Of a stretch of DNA of 64,000 nt, positions 23,476-34,871 are shown one piece after another. Under the pieces are notes generated by a model. The model searched no databases and was not told the origin of the DNA. It was given only the letters and a program-made list of their open reading frames with translations. Position 1 is the stretch's first letter; each line of letters starts with the position of its first letter. The position numbers and the translations under genes are program-made. Location of the stretch: assembly GCA_036852015.1 (NCBI GenBank), contig JAANDG010000152.1:1-64000 (forward strand), read 5' to 3'. The stretch is from Pelodera strongyloides (lineage: Eukaryota; Nematoda; Chromadorea; Rhabditida; Rhabditidae).

Positions 23476-24980
23476 CAGTGCGTCTCATAAGTTTAGGTGC
23501 ACCCCTAATTTTGCTCTACCATTTTTATTTGACGTTTTTGGGAAAAACAAATCATTCTAGCAAACCGAGCATGGCGAAAAACCCTAGAATAATGGAAATT
23601 AGAAAAAAGTACGATTTTACAAGTATTTGACGGCTTTAAAACCGAAAAACGGCCGTCTCATAAGTTTAAATGCATGCATAGAAAATCAATATTTTGTTGG
23701 AAAGAAACACTATCCATGTATTCAATAAGTAGCTAATGATCTGTACGGCCCATATTAGTTTCTACCACGTTCAAATTGTGTTTGTCCATGATTCAGAGGA
23801 CCCAATTTTCAAGCTAAAACATGATTTTTGCAAACTTTGTAAATCTCCGCATGCAATACGGCATGATGTTGCAAAAAGGCATGGACAGAATCTTGTAGAC
23901 CTTTTTATGGCGAACATTTCTGTAAAAAATATATCTTTTTTGGTGCACCTTGAAGGAAGTTATGATCATCTGATATTTCGCGTTTGCTTGGTTTAGATTA
24001 AAGGATCGCAGTCACTACAAAATCGTCGTTTTTCGTCGAGTTTACTTGTATTTAGTAAAGAATAGAGACAAATACTTTACCAAAACCGAATAATTTGAAT
24101 TCCAACTCAGGGAGTGAACAAGTAGAAAAGTAGTTCTACTTAACTACCGCAGGATCACGAAACGTGTTCATACAGCTGCTTCCCGATCGGGAGTATGCAA
24201 ATTATTTCGGCAAATATCTGCATATTATATCTTTACATATACTGCAAGGGTCTGCAGGTATATCACTACACGTTTCATAATCCCGCGGTAGTTAAGTAGA
24301 ACTACTTGTGTACTTGTTCACTCCCTGAGTTGGAATTCAAATTATTCGGTTTTGGTAAAGTATTTTTCTTTATTCTTTACTAAATTCAAGTAAACTCGAA
24401 GCAAAATGATGTTTTTGGAGTGACGGCGATCCTTTAAGGAAGCGCAAACTATGGACCAAAAACAGCGCATGCATGGGTATTTCATGACTTCATAACTCCC
24501 TTCACAGTAAACCTACAAAGACAATCTTTTTACAGAAATGTTCGCCATAAAAAGTTCTATTTGACGTTGTTAATGGCTCTTTACAATGTTGTGTCTTATG
24601 GCTTGCGGAGATGCGCAAAGTTTTGCAAAAATCATGATTTGCGTGAAAATTGGGCCCCAACGAATCATAGCCAAACAGAATTTTGAACCTGGTAATGATT
24701 AACATGAGTCTCTCAGGTCATTAACTAAGTAGTAATACATGGATTGTGTTTCTTTCCAACAAAATATTGATTTTCTATGCAAGCATTTAAACTTAAGAGA
24801 CGGTCGTTTTTCGGTTTCAAACCCGTCAAATACTTATAAAATCGTACTTTTTTCTAATTTCCATTATTCTAGGGTTTTTCGCCATGCTCGATTTGCTAGA
24901 ATGATTTGTTTTTCCCAAAAACGTCAAATAAGTATGGTAGAGCCAAATTAGGGGTGCACCTAAACTTATGAGACGCACTG
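23476..24980. mobile_element. Tc1/mariner-like foldback element, TA target site
   Basis: The long inverted ends start CAGTGCGTCTCATAAGTTTA and are bounded by TA on each side (23474-23475, 24981-24982). Pairing between the arms extends over several hundred bp, for example AATATTTTGTTGGAAAGAAA. The CAGTG end, the ATAAGTTTAGGTGCAC motif and the TA duplication are typical of Tc1/mariner elements. No transposase frame survives. A TTAA element (23998-24437) sits in the middle. Confidence 0.82.
23998..24437. mobile_element. TTAA palindrome nested in the mariner-like element
   Basis: It begins TTAAAGGATCGCAGTCACTA and ends GTGACGGCGATCCTTTAA. It is a long hairpin with paired internal text such as AACTCAGGGAGTGAACAAGT. 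It belongs to the same superfamily as 17868-18298 and 29323-29743. Confidence 0.8.
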
Positions 24981-24982
24981 TA

Positions 24983-25441
24983 TATAGTATATGGAACGGC
25001 ATGCACTAATATATGGAACGGCATGCACTCATTGAACCGAGAATCGAGTTGCCACTAATTCCACCGATGACACAGCCTTTAGTGTGTCGTTTGTGTACAC
25101 GCCGAATCGTTCATGACCAACTGTTTCTCCAGCTACCGTAGCCAGAAACAATTTTAGGTTTTTTTTTGCAGGAACAGTCGTTCACACGTACAGACGGGAG
25201 TATTTGTATTGTAGGAGTTTTTTTTTAAATCTTGGATTTGTAGCATAGGAAGACCATTTCAGGATCTCGTCGCTCAAAATAGCTAATTTGCAGGTCTCAA
25301 TTACATGTATCTTGTTGAATGTGACGAAACGTTTGAAGGATACCAAGAGCATCTTTGTAAGTACACGTCATATATAACCCCTTGGCTTTATCACAAGGAA
25401 CGGTTTATGGACGTGAAAGTGAGGATTCAGGTGAGCGCGCA
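24983..25441. other. No gene recognised
   Basis: A short direct repeat (ATATGGAACGGCATGCACT, twice at 24988-25030) is the only structure I can point to. The rest is unremarkable AT-rich sequence. Confidence 0.5.
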
Positions 25442-26059
25442 TTAAGAGGACGCAGTCACCGTTTTGTCCCTTATGTATACTTTGTGTTTTTATTAACTGC
25501 ATAATATATAAAGCATAGTGTTGGAAGCATGTTTTGCATGAAATTCGGTATCAGCGAGTAAAATGACGACGGAAAATAGTGGTCGGAAAATAGCCAATAC
25601 GCACCGTAACCCTAGTCTAATTGATCATATGGCCATGCTGATAATAACTCGCCTAACGTTCTTCCACTAATTAATCGGTCGCATACCACGCCACGCGGGC
25701 ATTAGAACATTTAGTTTTTTTTATGGCTAACTGCCACAGGAAAGTGAAACCCCCGAATTGGCCCCGATTATTTTCAAAAAACGCCGATTTCGCCCCGATT
25801 CTTTCAAAAAAAAAACCAAAACCCCGATCATGTCCCGATTTCACCCCGATCACAAATACTCGGGGAGCCAAATTGGGAACGAGGTTGGATTTTTGATGAA
25901 ATTCTTTTTTGCCAAATAACTAGAAATAATCGATGAAATTCTTGCTGAAATGTTCCTCGCTGAATTCTCGCTTTTTTGCCTGACTTTACTTTACATTTGT
26001 GCAGATAATAAAAATACTAAGTGTACATAATGGTCAAAACGGTGACCGCTTCCCTTTAA
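25442..26059. mobile_element. TTAA element with CAGTCACCGTTTTG ends
   Basis: The left end reads TTAAGAGGACGCAGTCACCG and the right end ends CGGTGACCGCTTCCCTTTAA. The interior includes a degenerate array of CCCCGATT units (about 25755-25850) that creates a spurious Gly/Phe-rich minus frame. Its right TTAA abuts the element at 26056. Confidence 0.6.
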
Positions 26060-26247
26060 AGGGAATATGTAGGCACTCAAAATGAAGCAAAAAAATGCGA
26101 AAGTAGCTTTTCCATACCAGACGTTAATTTAAATAGGCGACTGAATATGTAAATACGAATTTGCATGCCCTGCATATTGAATCTTGCTATTTGCCGATAT
26201 AAGTTGAAGTTTGCTCCATCAGACCCAAATTTATGCCACGGGTCTGA

Positions 26248-26736
26248 TTAAAGGGATAGGTTCATCTCAAATCACCTCTCTTTTTATTGTTTTTATTGAT
26301 AATAGCACAAATATAATTCACAATAAAAAGTAAATTAATCGCAGAACAATACGCCTCGCAGAAGAAGCTTCCTTTATTGGAAGCTAGTTGATCGGAAGCC
26401 AAAATCTAAACTCAAAAACTAATACCGTACACAGATCGCGCGGGCTATTGGCAATTAGCCAAACTGATTAAATCATACTACCCCGGTGGAAAATAATGAC
26501 CTGCCGAGTGTAGTTTGTAACTTGGCTAATTGCCATTAGCCCGCGTAATCTGTGTACGGTATTAGTTTTTGAGTTTAGATTTTGGCTTCCGATCAACTAG
26601 CTCCCAATAAAGGAAGCTTCTTCTGCGATTCGTATTGTTCTGTGATTGATTTAATTTTCATTGTGAATGATATTTGTGCTATTATCAATAAAAACAATAA
26701 AAGGAGGGGTGATTTGAGATGAACCTATCCCTTTAA
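26248..26736. mobile_element. TTAA hairpin, GGGATAGGTTCATCTC family (nested)
   Basis: A near-perfect palindrome starting TTAAAGGGATAGGTTCATCT and ending AGATGAACCTATCCCTTTAA. A distant relative with GGGACGGGTTCACTACAAAA ends is at 42582-43063. Confidence 0.85.
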
Positions 26737-26818
26737 CGCGTTTACTATGGAAAGGGCGAAGTTTGTAATTCATTTTCTTTCAAGTGGGTAATTGTAGACA
26801 ACTTTTGTTATTGTTTCC

Positions 26819-27269
26819 TTAAAGGGACGGGCCCATCAAAATAAACCCATATTTTGCATGTTTTTATAATTTCTATAAAGGGGGTTTATTATAATATATG
26901 TACACTAAATTTAGGCTAGAGTTTATCCCGCTGAAATTTTTCGGTGTCGATAAACTCAAAAGTATACCGTAGAAGACCAACAATTGCACCCTTATTTCCT
27001 TACCGCGTCTCCCGAGGATACCTCGCTCTGATTGGGACCCGGGAGACTATCTGTCCATATAGCCACATTCCCCCGGGACACGCGGTAAGGAAATAAGGGT
27101 GCAATTGTTGGTCTTCTACGGTATACTTTTGAGTTTATCGACACCGAAAAATTTCAGCGGGATAAAGTCTAGCCGTAACTTAGCGTACATATATTATAAT
27201 AAACCCCCTTTATACAAAGTATAAAAACATGCAAAATATAGGTTTATTTTGATGGGCCCGTCCCTTTAA
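26819..27269. mobile_element. TTAA hairpin, GGGACGGGCCCATC family (nested)
   Basis: A near-perfect 451-bp palindrome starting TTAAAGGGACGGGCCCATCA and ending GATGGGCCCGTCCCTTTAA. A diverged shorter relative is at 42099-42361. Confidence 0.85.
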
Positions 27270-27346
27270 TGGGCAACACGCATTCTATTACTACAGCTTA
27301 ACTTCAAAAAGGGCCTTTAATACGAATAATACTTATGTCAATGAGG

Positions 27347-27549
27347 CCGGTTTCACCAACATTTACTTCTGTCAAAATATTTCTAAAAATTTATTGTACT
27401 CAAACAGGCACTTATTAGCCTAAATAAATTGTTGACTGAATAAACCTAGCCTTTGTTTTTGATGCATTTCACCAAAAAAAGCTAATAAGTACTAGATTGG
27501 AAATTTGTTGGTGAAAACGGACAAACAATAAATGTTGGTGAAAACGGAC
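27347..27549. repeat. Short inverted repeat, CACCAACATTTA
   Basis: GGTTTCACCAACATTTACTT at the left pairs with AATGTTGGTGAAAACGGAC at the right, about 200 bp apart. Probably a small MITE. Confidence 0.5.
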
Positions 27550-28700
27550 TCTGTAATCCTATTTATTGGTCGTCACTGCAGTTAGCAAGGGCCTCTGGCA
27601 AGGGGATATGTTACAACATAATCGTGATGTTGGCGACGCAATCTCTCTTTGTACCTTTGTGGAGAATTTCATTCTAACGAACTTTTATGGGCTTTTTCAA
27701 CTATTTACCTAAAACTTTTTTTGTTAAACTTGCATATACTTACAATTAATTGTTTCAGTACAAAAAACTTATGGCGGCAAATAATTCGTTCTGCTCAAGT
27801 CAAAGACCGGAAAGAGATTTTACAATCGAAAAGAAGTTCCAACTGCCTTGTTATGTTTTGCTTGGCTCACAAACAGGCCGGGTAGGTTGGGTGACAAATA
27901 GGCCACGAGATAACCTATATTTTTATATTTTAAGATAGTAATCCTATTCTGCATACGAGTTGTCAAACCAATACCTTGCCGTCAAATAACAACACAGGAC
28001 AGAGTGTAAATGGTTTATGCGACTATGTAAAGGTAATATGGGTTTCGGGGTCGCTGAAAGGAGCGTCGCAGCCTCTTCAGATTCTTCTCAGATAACTGGG
28101 ATTCATATTGTCCCATTTCCACCCATTTCCACAACACTCCAATACTGGCAGGCCACACGCGCAGGCTCCTGGATGTGCATGACAGCCAGGAGCATTTAAG
28201 ACAAGGGAAAACGCGAAGGCTCAACCGAACTGACTTGCGCGTATTTTGAACATGACAGACAGAATCGGGCAATACTGGCCCTTAGTGACCTCAGCCACGG
28301 ATAAGAGAAACTCCGAAATAAAAGGGCAAACAAATGATGTGTGACAGGGAAGAGATAAACTCTAATAAAGGGCAAATAGGCCCAAGTGACGTTGGCCACG
28401 GAAGCGATAAACTCTGATAATCTATAACGTCATGTTCATTGGCATTCAATTATGCGTATATAAATATACAACCGATACGTCTCATATACGCTTCTAAGCC
28501 TTTATCAGCAAATAGTTGAATTGAGCATATGAAGTAGCGAGGATTCAACATTATATACTAAGCATATGAAGGTATAAAGAAAAATGCAGTCCCAGTATCA
28601 AATTACAAAAGAAGCTCGGAGAGAGAGAGAGAAATCATTGAGAGCACCCTTTTGACTGACCCTTTAAAGACTAAAGTGTCACAGTCACTATAAATTTGTG
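27550..28700. other. No gene recognised
   Basis: Several frames of 60-85 codons overlap on both strands (for example 27649-27885 plus and 28015-28272 minus). None shows a domain or a splice chain. No clear repeat boundary is visible. Confidence 0.45.
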
Positions 28701-28711
28701 TGAATATTTCT

Positions 28712-29175
28712 CTTCTCCGAGTGGAGGAATCAGCCTTCGGCCGATTGTTTCCCTAGTTAAGAAAATATAGTTATGGAAAAATAAACAGATTCGCTATTCC
28801 TACCTTCCCCTCTAATTCTGCCAATTTGCTACTGAAAGTGCCCTTATGTAGAGCAGAGAGATACGCAGATACGCTCAGGCAGCATAGCTCAACAGGTAGA
28901 GCGCTCGACTGTGAAGCGATAGTTAGGTGTGTTCACGGGTTTGGGTTCGAAGGAGGAAAATGTTTTTGTATGTTCCATTTCTGCGAGCAAATCTTTATGA
29001 ATGGGCTTTGATGCGTTCACACGCGGCTTCAAACAAAAAAGTAAACTCTTCTCATTCATATAATAAGATATTTTAGCATTTGAGTGATACCAACATCGAT
29101 ACACTATATTACAACAATTGGTAATAAGATATCCAAATTGTAACACCCACAGGGTATCCTATTATATAAAGGAGA
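28712..29175 (+). repeat. tRNA-derived SINE, copy 3
   Basis: The head is CTTCTCCGAGTGGAGGAATC...CCTTCGGCCGATTG. The tRNA-like core (28878-28950: CATAGCTCAACAGGTAGAGCG, then GGGTTCGAAGG) is followed by a diverged tail ending TATAATAAGAT. The trailing ATTTTAGCATTTGAGTG...ACATCGATACACTA text recurs at 45007-45060, so that site may hold another truncated copy. Confidence 0.6.
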
Positions 29176-29322
29176 AGAGTTTACTTTTTTGTTTGTGTGA
29201 ACATGAGGAAACCTGTAAGAAAGTTTAAATGTCTCACAATCGAAGTTCGATCGGCGATTCTGCCCAACGATGGCGTCTACAAGTGAACGATCATTAGCTA
29301 TTCATATATTCATATATTCATA

Positions 29323-29743
29323 TTAAAGGATCGCAGTCACTTCAATTTCGCATTTTTACTTCACTTATCAATAAATATAAAAAGATACCTAGAAAAATAC
29401 CTTTCCAATACCGATTTACGGAACATTTATCACAGGGAAAGAAATCCCTTCGGTTGACTTTTGATTTTAGACAAAATGGGGTGTTTTCTAAATCGCAGTG
29501 GGACTTGGCCTGTTGCCAATGATGACAAAACAAAGAAAAACCGGGGGAGAGGGAAAGTGTCTGCTCTACTGTCTCAGTTGTCGTTGTCATACTGTACGTA
29601 ATTAGAACGCAACCGAGGGGATTTCTTTCCCTGGGTTAATTTTTCAGTAAATTGACACCGGAATGGTATTTTTCTAGGTGCTTTTTCATGTTTATGGATA
29701 ATTGAAGTAAAAAGGCGAATTTGAAGTGACTGCGATCCTTTAA
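29323..29743. mobile_element. TTAA MITE, GGATCGCAGTCACTTC family
   Basis: It starts TTAAAGGATCGCAGTCACTT and ends AAGTGACTGCGATCCTTTAA, with inverted arms of more than 40 bp. Internal mirror text includes GGGAAAGAAATCCC/GGGGATTTCTTTCCC. Confidence 0.82.
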
Positions 29744-29835
29744 CATATATTCAATAAATAAATAAACAAATAAATAAATAAATACACATTACAGAAAAAT
29801 GTGAATTTGTTTTCAATGTAACTAAGAAAAGATCG

Positions 29836-30283
29836 TTAAAGGGAGAGGCCCACGAGAAAAAAGTTTTCCTCGTACTTGCACAGAATGTCTGGAGAAATAT
29901 TACTTCGAAACCCGCATCTCTTTGCATCTAGAACTCGCAGATAAATCTATGCTAAACAGTTCGGCCAGGCACCGTAGTCCGGATCAATTTTTGCTATTTT
30001 ATGGCATTACAGTATTGGAAACGCTTTGTTATAATGTTATTAGTGTTCTTCATTCGTTTCACAATTATTATGTAGAGAAAGAATACCAATGGACGGATAT
30101 AAACTATAAAAAGGTATTTTAACCTTTCTGACTACGGTGCCGGGCCGAACTGTTTAGCATAGAATATCTCTGCGAGTTCTCGATGGAAATATATGCGGTT
30201 TTCACAGAAAAATTTCTGAGCTTCCGAACATTCTGTGCAAGAAAATTGAGGAAAAAATTTTTCTCGTGGGCCTCTCCGTTTAA
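29836..30283. mobile_element. TTAA hairpin, GGGAGAGGCCCACGAG family
   Basis: It starts TTAAAGGGAGAGGCCCACGA and ends CGTGGGCCTCTCCGTTTAA. The paired interior includes CGGCCAGGCACCGTAG/CTACGGTGCCGGGCCG. A second copy is at 43569-44006. Confidence 0.82.
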
Positions 30284-30589
30284 TAGAGCAAATCGGATGG
30301 GCGTCTTTTTCTTATTAGAAGCTAAAGTAGGGATAAAAACAATGCGAACATATGCCTTATTAGAGAGGAAAAATGTGCTTTGTTGAATATATAAAGCCTA
30401 ATTTAGTTGGCAAATTTTGGGCGTTCATTTACTTTCGCATGCATTGTGCATTTTTGCACTGCATGCGACTGCTTGCCTAGTACCAGACAAAAAAGATAAA
30501 GTAAAGTGAACCGGGTTATATCAACCGAATCCGCGGAAACGGTGCACCGGGGTCCAGCTCAGAGGCTGGACGTACTGGCCATTTAAACT

Positions 30590-30900
30590 TCCCGGTGGCC
30601 AATCTGCTCGGGAAGTCGATTTATCTCCGCTGGTTTTACCCAGCTACCAACTTTTACACCTTTGGTGGGGTGAGGGGGTTCCGGCCCGGGATCGAACCAG
30701 TGACCGGTAGCGTGAGCACGTGCATAAATAGGCACCAGTTTGGCACCTGTGTCGCACCCCGGCTCCAGTTTCGCACCTATGTCGCACCCACAGTTTGCTG
30801 ATCTCCACCAAACTCCCAAAACTAGAACCAGGCTGTTGCGTACATGATGCCGCTCCCCTTTTCCGTGACATACAGGTGCGGCACCCCGAACGAGTTTCCC
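30590..30900 (-). repeat. tRNA-like B-box element with GCACC tandem repeats
   Basis: The minus strand contains CACTGGTTCGATCCCGGGCC, a strong tRNA B-box. Beside it are several ~26-bp repeats of GTGCGACA(C/T)AGGTGC type. No complete cloverleaf can be drawn, so this is a probable SINE fragment. Confidence 0.45.
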
Positions 30901-31139
30901 CAGTGGACTACTAGACTAGAGGAGCGGAGTTACTAGTCTACTGTAGGATCCTGAAGCATTTGGAAGTTTTCTCGAGTTATTAGACAAAAAAATTTGGCAA
31001 AAACCATTGGGAAAAATACAATGTTGCCCAAAATTAGCTATCACCCAGGAACTTGCGTTTCCACTTCTTGTTCTTGATACGCCGCAGCTAATTTTTCTGC
31101 TACCGTCTTTAGCATAAAAAACTCAATCGATTGAGTTAT

Positions 31140-32253
31140 AATAGTAGTAAAAAGCTTTTTGCGAACGTGTGTCATTCTCTAGTTAGGCTGATTCTCTATA
31201 TTTCTACGTTTTTTTGACATGATGGATTTAGTGGTGGTCCTGGTCTCTAGCGATTCCTGCCCAGAATCGAGAAATCCTAGAAATTGGGTGTAGTCATATA
31301 TTTTTTGACAGCACTGTATGTAGCTGGTGAAACACGTACTTGAATGCGAATAGTGTGTGCTCGTGCCGATTTGTCACATAACGCGCTGACAACGAAACTC
31401 AAGAGTTGCGCGCGGCAACAGTTTGGGGGTGTTTCCCGCAAAAGAATTTGATGCGCGCCGCAAAAATTTTTTCAACGACTCCGGTTGCCGTTTTGGTGCG
31501 GGAAACACCCCAAACTGTTGCGGGGAACACCCACAAAACGTAGCCGAAATGGTGCGGAAACGGTGCGGGAAAAGTAGCAACCGCAAAAAGAAAGCAGCGT
31601 GTTGGACTCGAACCTAACAGACTTGTTAGCTACTTTCTCTAAACAGCGCCTTAGACCACTCGGCCACACAACACATGTGAGATCAGTGCTTGCGGAAAAA
31701 CTGAGGGTGCGGCAATAGTAGTAAAAAGCTTTTTGCGAACGTGTGTCATTCTCTAGTTAGGCTGATTCTCTATATTTCTACGTTTTTTTGACATGATGGA
31801 TTTAGTGGTGGTCCTGGTCTCTAGCGATTCCTGCCCAGAATCGAGAAATCCTAGAAATTGGGTGTAGTCATATATTTGTGGACATCACTGTATGTAGCTG
31901 GTGAAACACGTATTTGAATGCGAATAGTGTGTGTTCGTGCCGATTTGTCACATAACGCGCTGACAACGAAACTCAAGAGTTGCGCGCGGCAACAGTTTGG
32001 GGGTGTTTCCCGCAAAAAAATTTTCAACGACTCCGGTTGCCGTCTTGGTGCGGGAAACACCCCCAAACTGTTGCGGGGAACACCCCCAAAACGTTGCCGA
32101 AATGGTGCGGAAACGGTGTGGGAAAAGTAGCAACCGCAAAAAGAAAGCAGCGTGTTGGACTCGAACCTAACAGTCTTGTTAGATACTTTCTCTAAACAGC
32201 GCCTTAGACCACTCGGCCACACAACACATGTGAGATCAGTGCTTGCGGAAAAA
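31140..32253. repeat. Direct duplication of a ~550-bp block, each with a tRNA-like sequence
   Basis: The block starting ATAGTAGTAAAAAGCTTTTT occurs at 31140-31700 and again at 31714-32253, with small internal indels. Each has a minus-strand tRNA-like sequence (31599-31669; 32152-32222) with GGCCGAGTGGTCTAAGGCGC and GGTTCGAGTCC, the Leu/Ser-type D-arm and T-arm. The acceptor ends pair only partly. GTTTCCCGCAAAA and GGGTGTTTCCCGC palindromic text lies between. Probably a tandemly copied SINE-bearing repeat, not functional tRNA genes. Confidence 0.75.
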
Positions 32254-32515
32254 TATTAGTACAACAACTGCACTTACGGCAGATCCTCCGAGGGCTTTCA
32301 AAAACGTTGCCGAAAATGTGCGGAAATGGTCGCACCATTTCCGCACCGTTTCCGCACCTTTTCGGGAAACACTTTGCGCGCCATTACTATTCCGCGCGCA
32401 TTTTGTTTCCCGAAATGGTGCGGCGCGCAACTCATCGGCTCTCAGTTTACGTGCTTGGTCGTATTGCCCATACGGTCAGCCGCATTGAAGGAGGAGGCTC
32501 ACGAGTTTTAAGTGT

Positions 32516-32970
32516 TCGATTCCTTTCCTTTTTCGAACAAACTTTGGTAAATAACGACCAATGACATACATAAGCAAGCACGGAAATACACTTTAAAGAA
32601 ATTATTTAATTTAAGAAAAAAATTTAATTTAAAAAAACGCCGTATGCTTTGAAAACCACCAGTAAAAAGCAAATATGCACGCAGTGTGCATAACAGTAAA
32701 ACAGGTGTGCCTTTCTTTTGCACTACAAAGTACACAGGCCGTTGGAGTGCACTATTTTCAGCAACATATTAGCAGGGTGAGTTGGCCCGGCCATCTGCAA
32801 GGGGGCTGTTTTTGGCTGTGCCTGAAAAATAACTAGAAACTACGGTGGTTTTCTTTAATTAATTTTTTAGATAAAATTTAATATTTACTTTAAAGTGTAT
32901 TTCCGCGCTTTGTTCTACATTTTATTGGTGATTATTTACCATGTTCCTTCGATAAAAGGAAAGGAATCGA
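32516..32970. mobile_element. Inverted-repeat element, TCGATTCCTTTCC ends
   Basis: TCGATTCCTTTCCTTTTTCG at the left pairs with CGATAAAAGGAAAGGAATCGA at the right. Inner arms (GGAAATACACTTTAAAG / CTTTAAAGTGTATTTCC) also pair. Not TTAA-bounded. No coding. Confidence 0.65.
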
Positions 32971-33543
32971 GAGCGAATGTCAAGCCTGATTCATATTCTA
33001 TAACACGCTGTCACAGCTACCGTAGTTTACACAATTTCTCTCGCGCTCTCCTCTTTTTCTTTGCTGACTTAATAGACTTTAACAAATTTCTCTCGCGCCC
33101 TCCTCTTTTTCTTTGCTGTCTAACAGCAAACGGTCCTGCGGCAGAGAATAGTTCTGACTTTGTCCAAATGACCAGAATCCCATATTGAAGGAGTTTTTTG
33201 GAGGCGTTTGAAATTGTTTTTCTTCTTACATAAAAGTTTTTGTTTATTTTTATTTTCACTTTCTTTAAATTCAAAACATAAGCTTTATTTTGAGCCCAAC
33301 ATGAAAAACCGGCTTGACATTCCCTTTAAGACTCGTGGCCTCCTTCTTTAATTTAGTAAAGACAATTTTCGTGATGCTTATTTTGCTCACAGTACACAGC
33401 GTTGTTTTATTATGCTGTTTCTAACCAATTCTTTTGAAAGAAGCCAACAAGAAACCCGTTTTTTTTCTCAAAAAAATTGAGTGACGTTTTAACGAAAGGA
33501 AGACGACACAACAAATATCATTGTAAAATTTTGCGTTTTTTAG

Positions 33544-33677
33544 GAACACCACCTGGATTAGTTTGCCAGAGGGGATGTAACACAAGTCACTGTAGCATTA
33601 ACTATAAATGTGTTGGTAAAAAAACAGTCAAGAAGTACGTTAGTAAAACTTACATGAGTACCAGCATAATAACATAG
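33544..33677 (+). CDS. Possible terminal exon of a small cysteine-rich protein gene
   Basis: After a GCGTTTTTTAG acceptor, the frame reads G-T-P-P-G-L-V-C-Q-R-G-C-N-T-S-H-C-S-I-N and then one more cysteine, followed by a lysine-rich tail to TAG at 33675-33677. Overlapping AATAAA signals follow within about 40 bp (33711-33725). A short hydrophobic frame M-L-I-L-L-T-V-H-S-V-V-L-L-C-C-F lies upstream at about 33376, but no donor joins the two in phase without a stop. Function cannot be assigned, and it may be chance or a pseudogene. Confidence 0.3.
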
Positions 33678-33769
33678 TTATGCTGACTTTATGGCTAAAG
33701 ATGCATGAAAATAAAATAAAATAAAAAACTACGTTAGAATTAAGCGTAAGTCATAGACGCATATTTTAG

Positions 33770-34156
33770 GGTGCTGGCTACGGTCGTTTGTGTACTCTCC
33801 TCTCTGGCAAAGTAATCACGTGAGTTTCCTTTAAAAAATAAAACTTTTAAGCTTTCGAATGGTATATTTTGCTCTTCTATGTAAAATAAGGTGCCTTTTG
33901 GCACGGGTAATGACACACACTTTATTTTCTTCCTTCTCCACTATGGAAAAGGCGAGTTGATTGTATGATTGCACATCTCATTGAGCTACCTTTCCCATAT
34001 GTAGAATAAAAGAATACTTCCCTGTGGTCAAGTTTCTACAAGTAGCATTTTTAAACAACGCAATAATCCGCTCGATAGACCAAGCATACGAGCGTAGCTG
34101 TATCTACACTGGCGAATCTCGACGGAAACGTTCCGTTGAATATACTCTATTTCTAA
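33770..34156 (+). other. Two isolated exon-like segments, possibly 5' exons of gene B
   Basis: Segment 33770-33811 lies between CATATTTTAG and GTAATC, and one frame reads V-L-A-T-V-V-C-V-L-S-S-L-A, like a signal-peptide core. Segment 34043-34156 lies between TTTCTACAAG and GTAAAC. It reads L-N-N-A-I-I-R-S-I-D-Q-A-Y-E-R-S-C-I-Y and includes a furin-type R-R-K-R. Their phases do not join each other directly, so missing exons would be needed. Confidence 0.22.
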
Positions 34157-34454
34157 GTAAACTTTAGTAATTTGTTTTATTTAACCGTTTTTAATTTTTA
34201 AACAATAATTTTTTGTTTTACAGTTGGGAATTTGAAAAGTATAGCACAGAAATGCACATATTTGCCATGTCGTTCTACATAGGAACAAGTGTGCTAAATT
34301 AACGTACTTAAATATAAAACAAAATAAATGTCCAATTCAGACTCAAAATAGGTATGAAAATAAATCTAAATATGACGTTTAAAACTACAGTCACATGTTC
34401 CGTTCGATTCGCATTCAGGTGCCCATCAGAGCAGAACTAATTCCGCACCGATAT

Positions 34455-34756
34455 TTTCACGGAACATCTATGTTCTTCTACTGCACGCTTCCGGTGAAAC
34501 AAAAATCTCTTTCCTGGCAGGCTAGCACCCAATCCCATGCAATAAGAAAAGTCGCATGTTTCCTGACAGATTAGCCAATCATGTCCCGCAATTAAACAGC
34601 AGGCAAGGCCTTGTGTTAGCGACAAGACCCCTGATTAGCGCTCGAACTATGAACCGAATCCCGTGTTTCCCGCTTGTTTGGGACGAAACGTGGGATTACG
34701 ATTACCGCTAAACTGCGAATGAGGAACATAGATGTTCCTTTTTTGAAGTTCCGTGA
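34455..34756. repeat. Inverted repeat, GGAACATCTATGTTC arms
   Basis: CACGGAACATCTATGTTC at the left and GAACATAGATGTTCC...TTCCGTG at the right are inverted about 300 bp apart. A small foldback element of unknown family. Confidence 0.5.
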
Positions 34757-34871
34757 AGCCCCAGAATGCGGGCTATTGATGGAAACTCTCTGCCAAATAG
34801 GAACAGAGATGTGACGAGTCGATTAAAATGTTTGGCACCTATCGCGAGCTTTGCAACATTTTGTTTCTTAC

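Larger units (their letters stand above)
26056..27320. mobile_element. TTAAAGGGAATATGTA-family MITE carrying two nested insertions
   Basis: The host element starts TTAAAGGGAATATGTAGGCA and ends AACTTCAAAAAGGGCCTTTAA. It is split by two other TTAA palindromes (26248-26736 and 26819-27269). The three host pieces (26056-26247, 26737-26818, 27270-27320) read in the order expected from the intact copy at 7872-8214. Confidence 0.78.

Noticed and set aside
30583..30871. Frames with repeated RHRCxTGA-like segments
   Set aside because: They come from ~26-bp tandem repeats next to a tRNA-like B-box.
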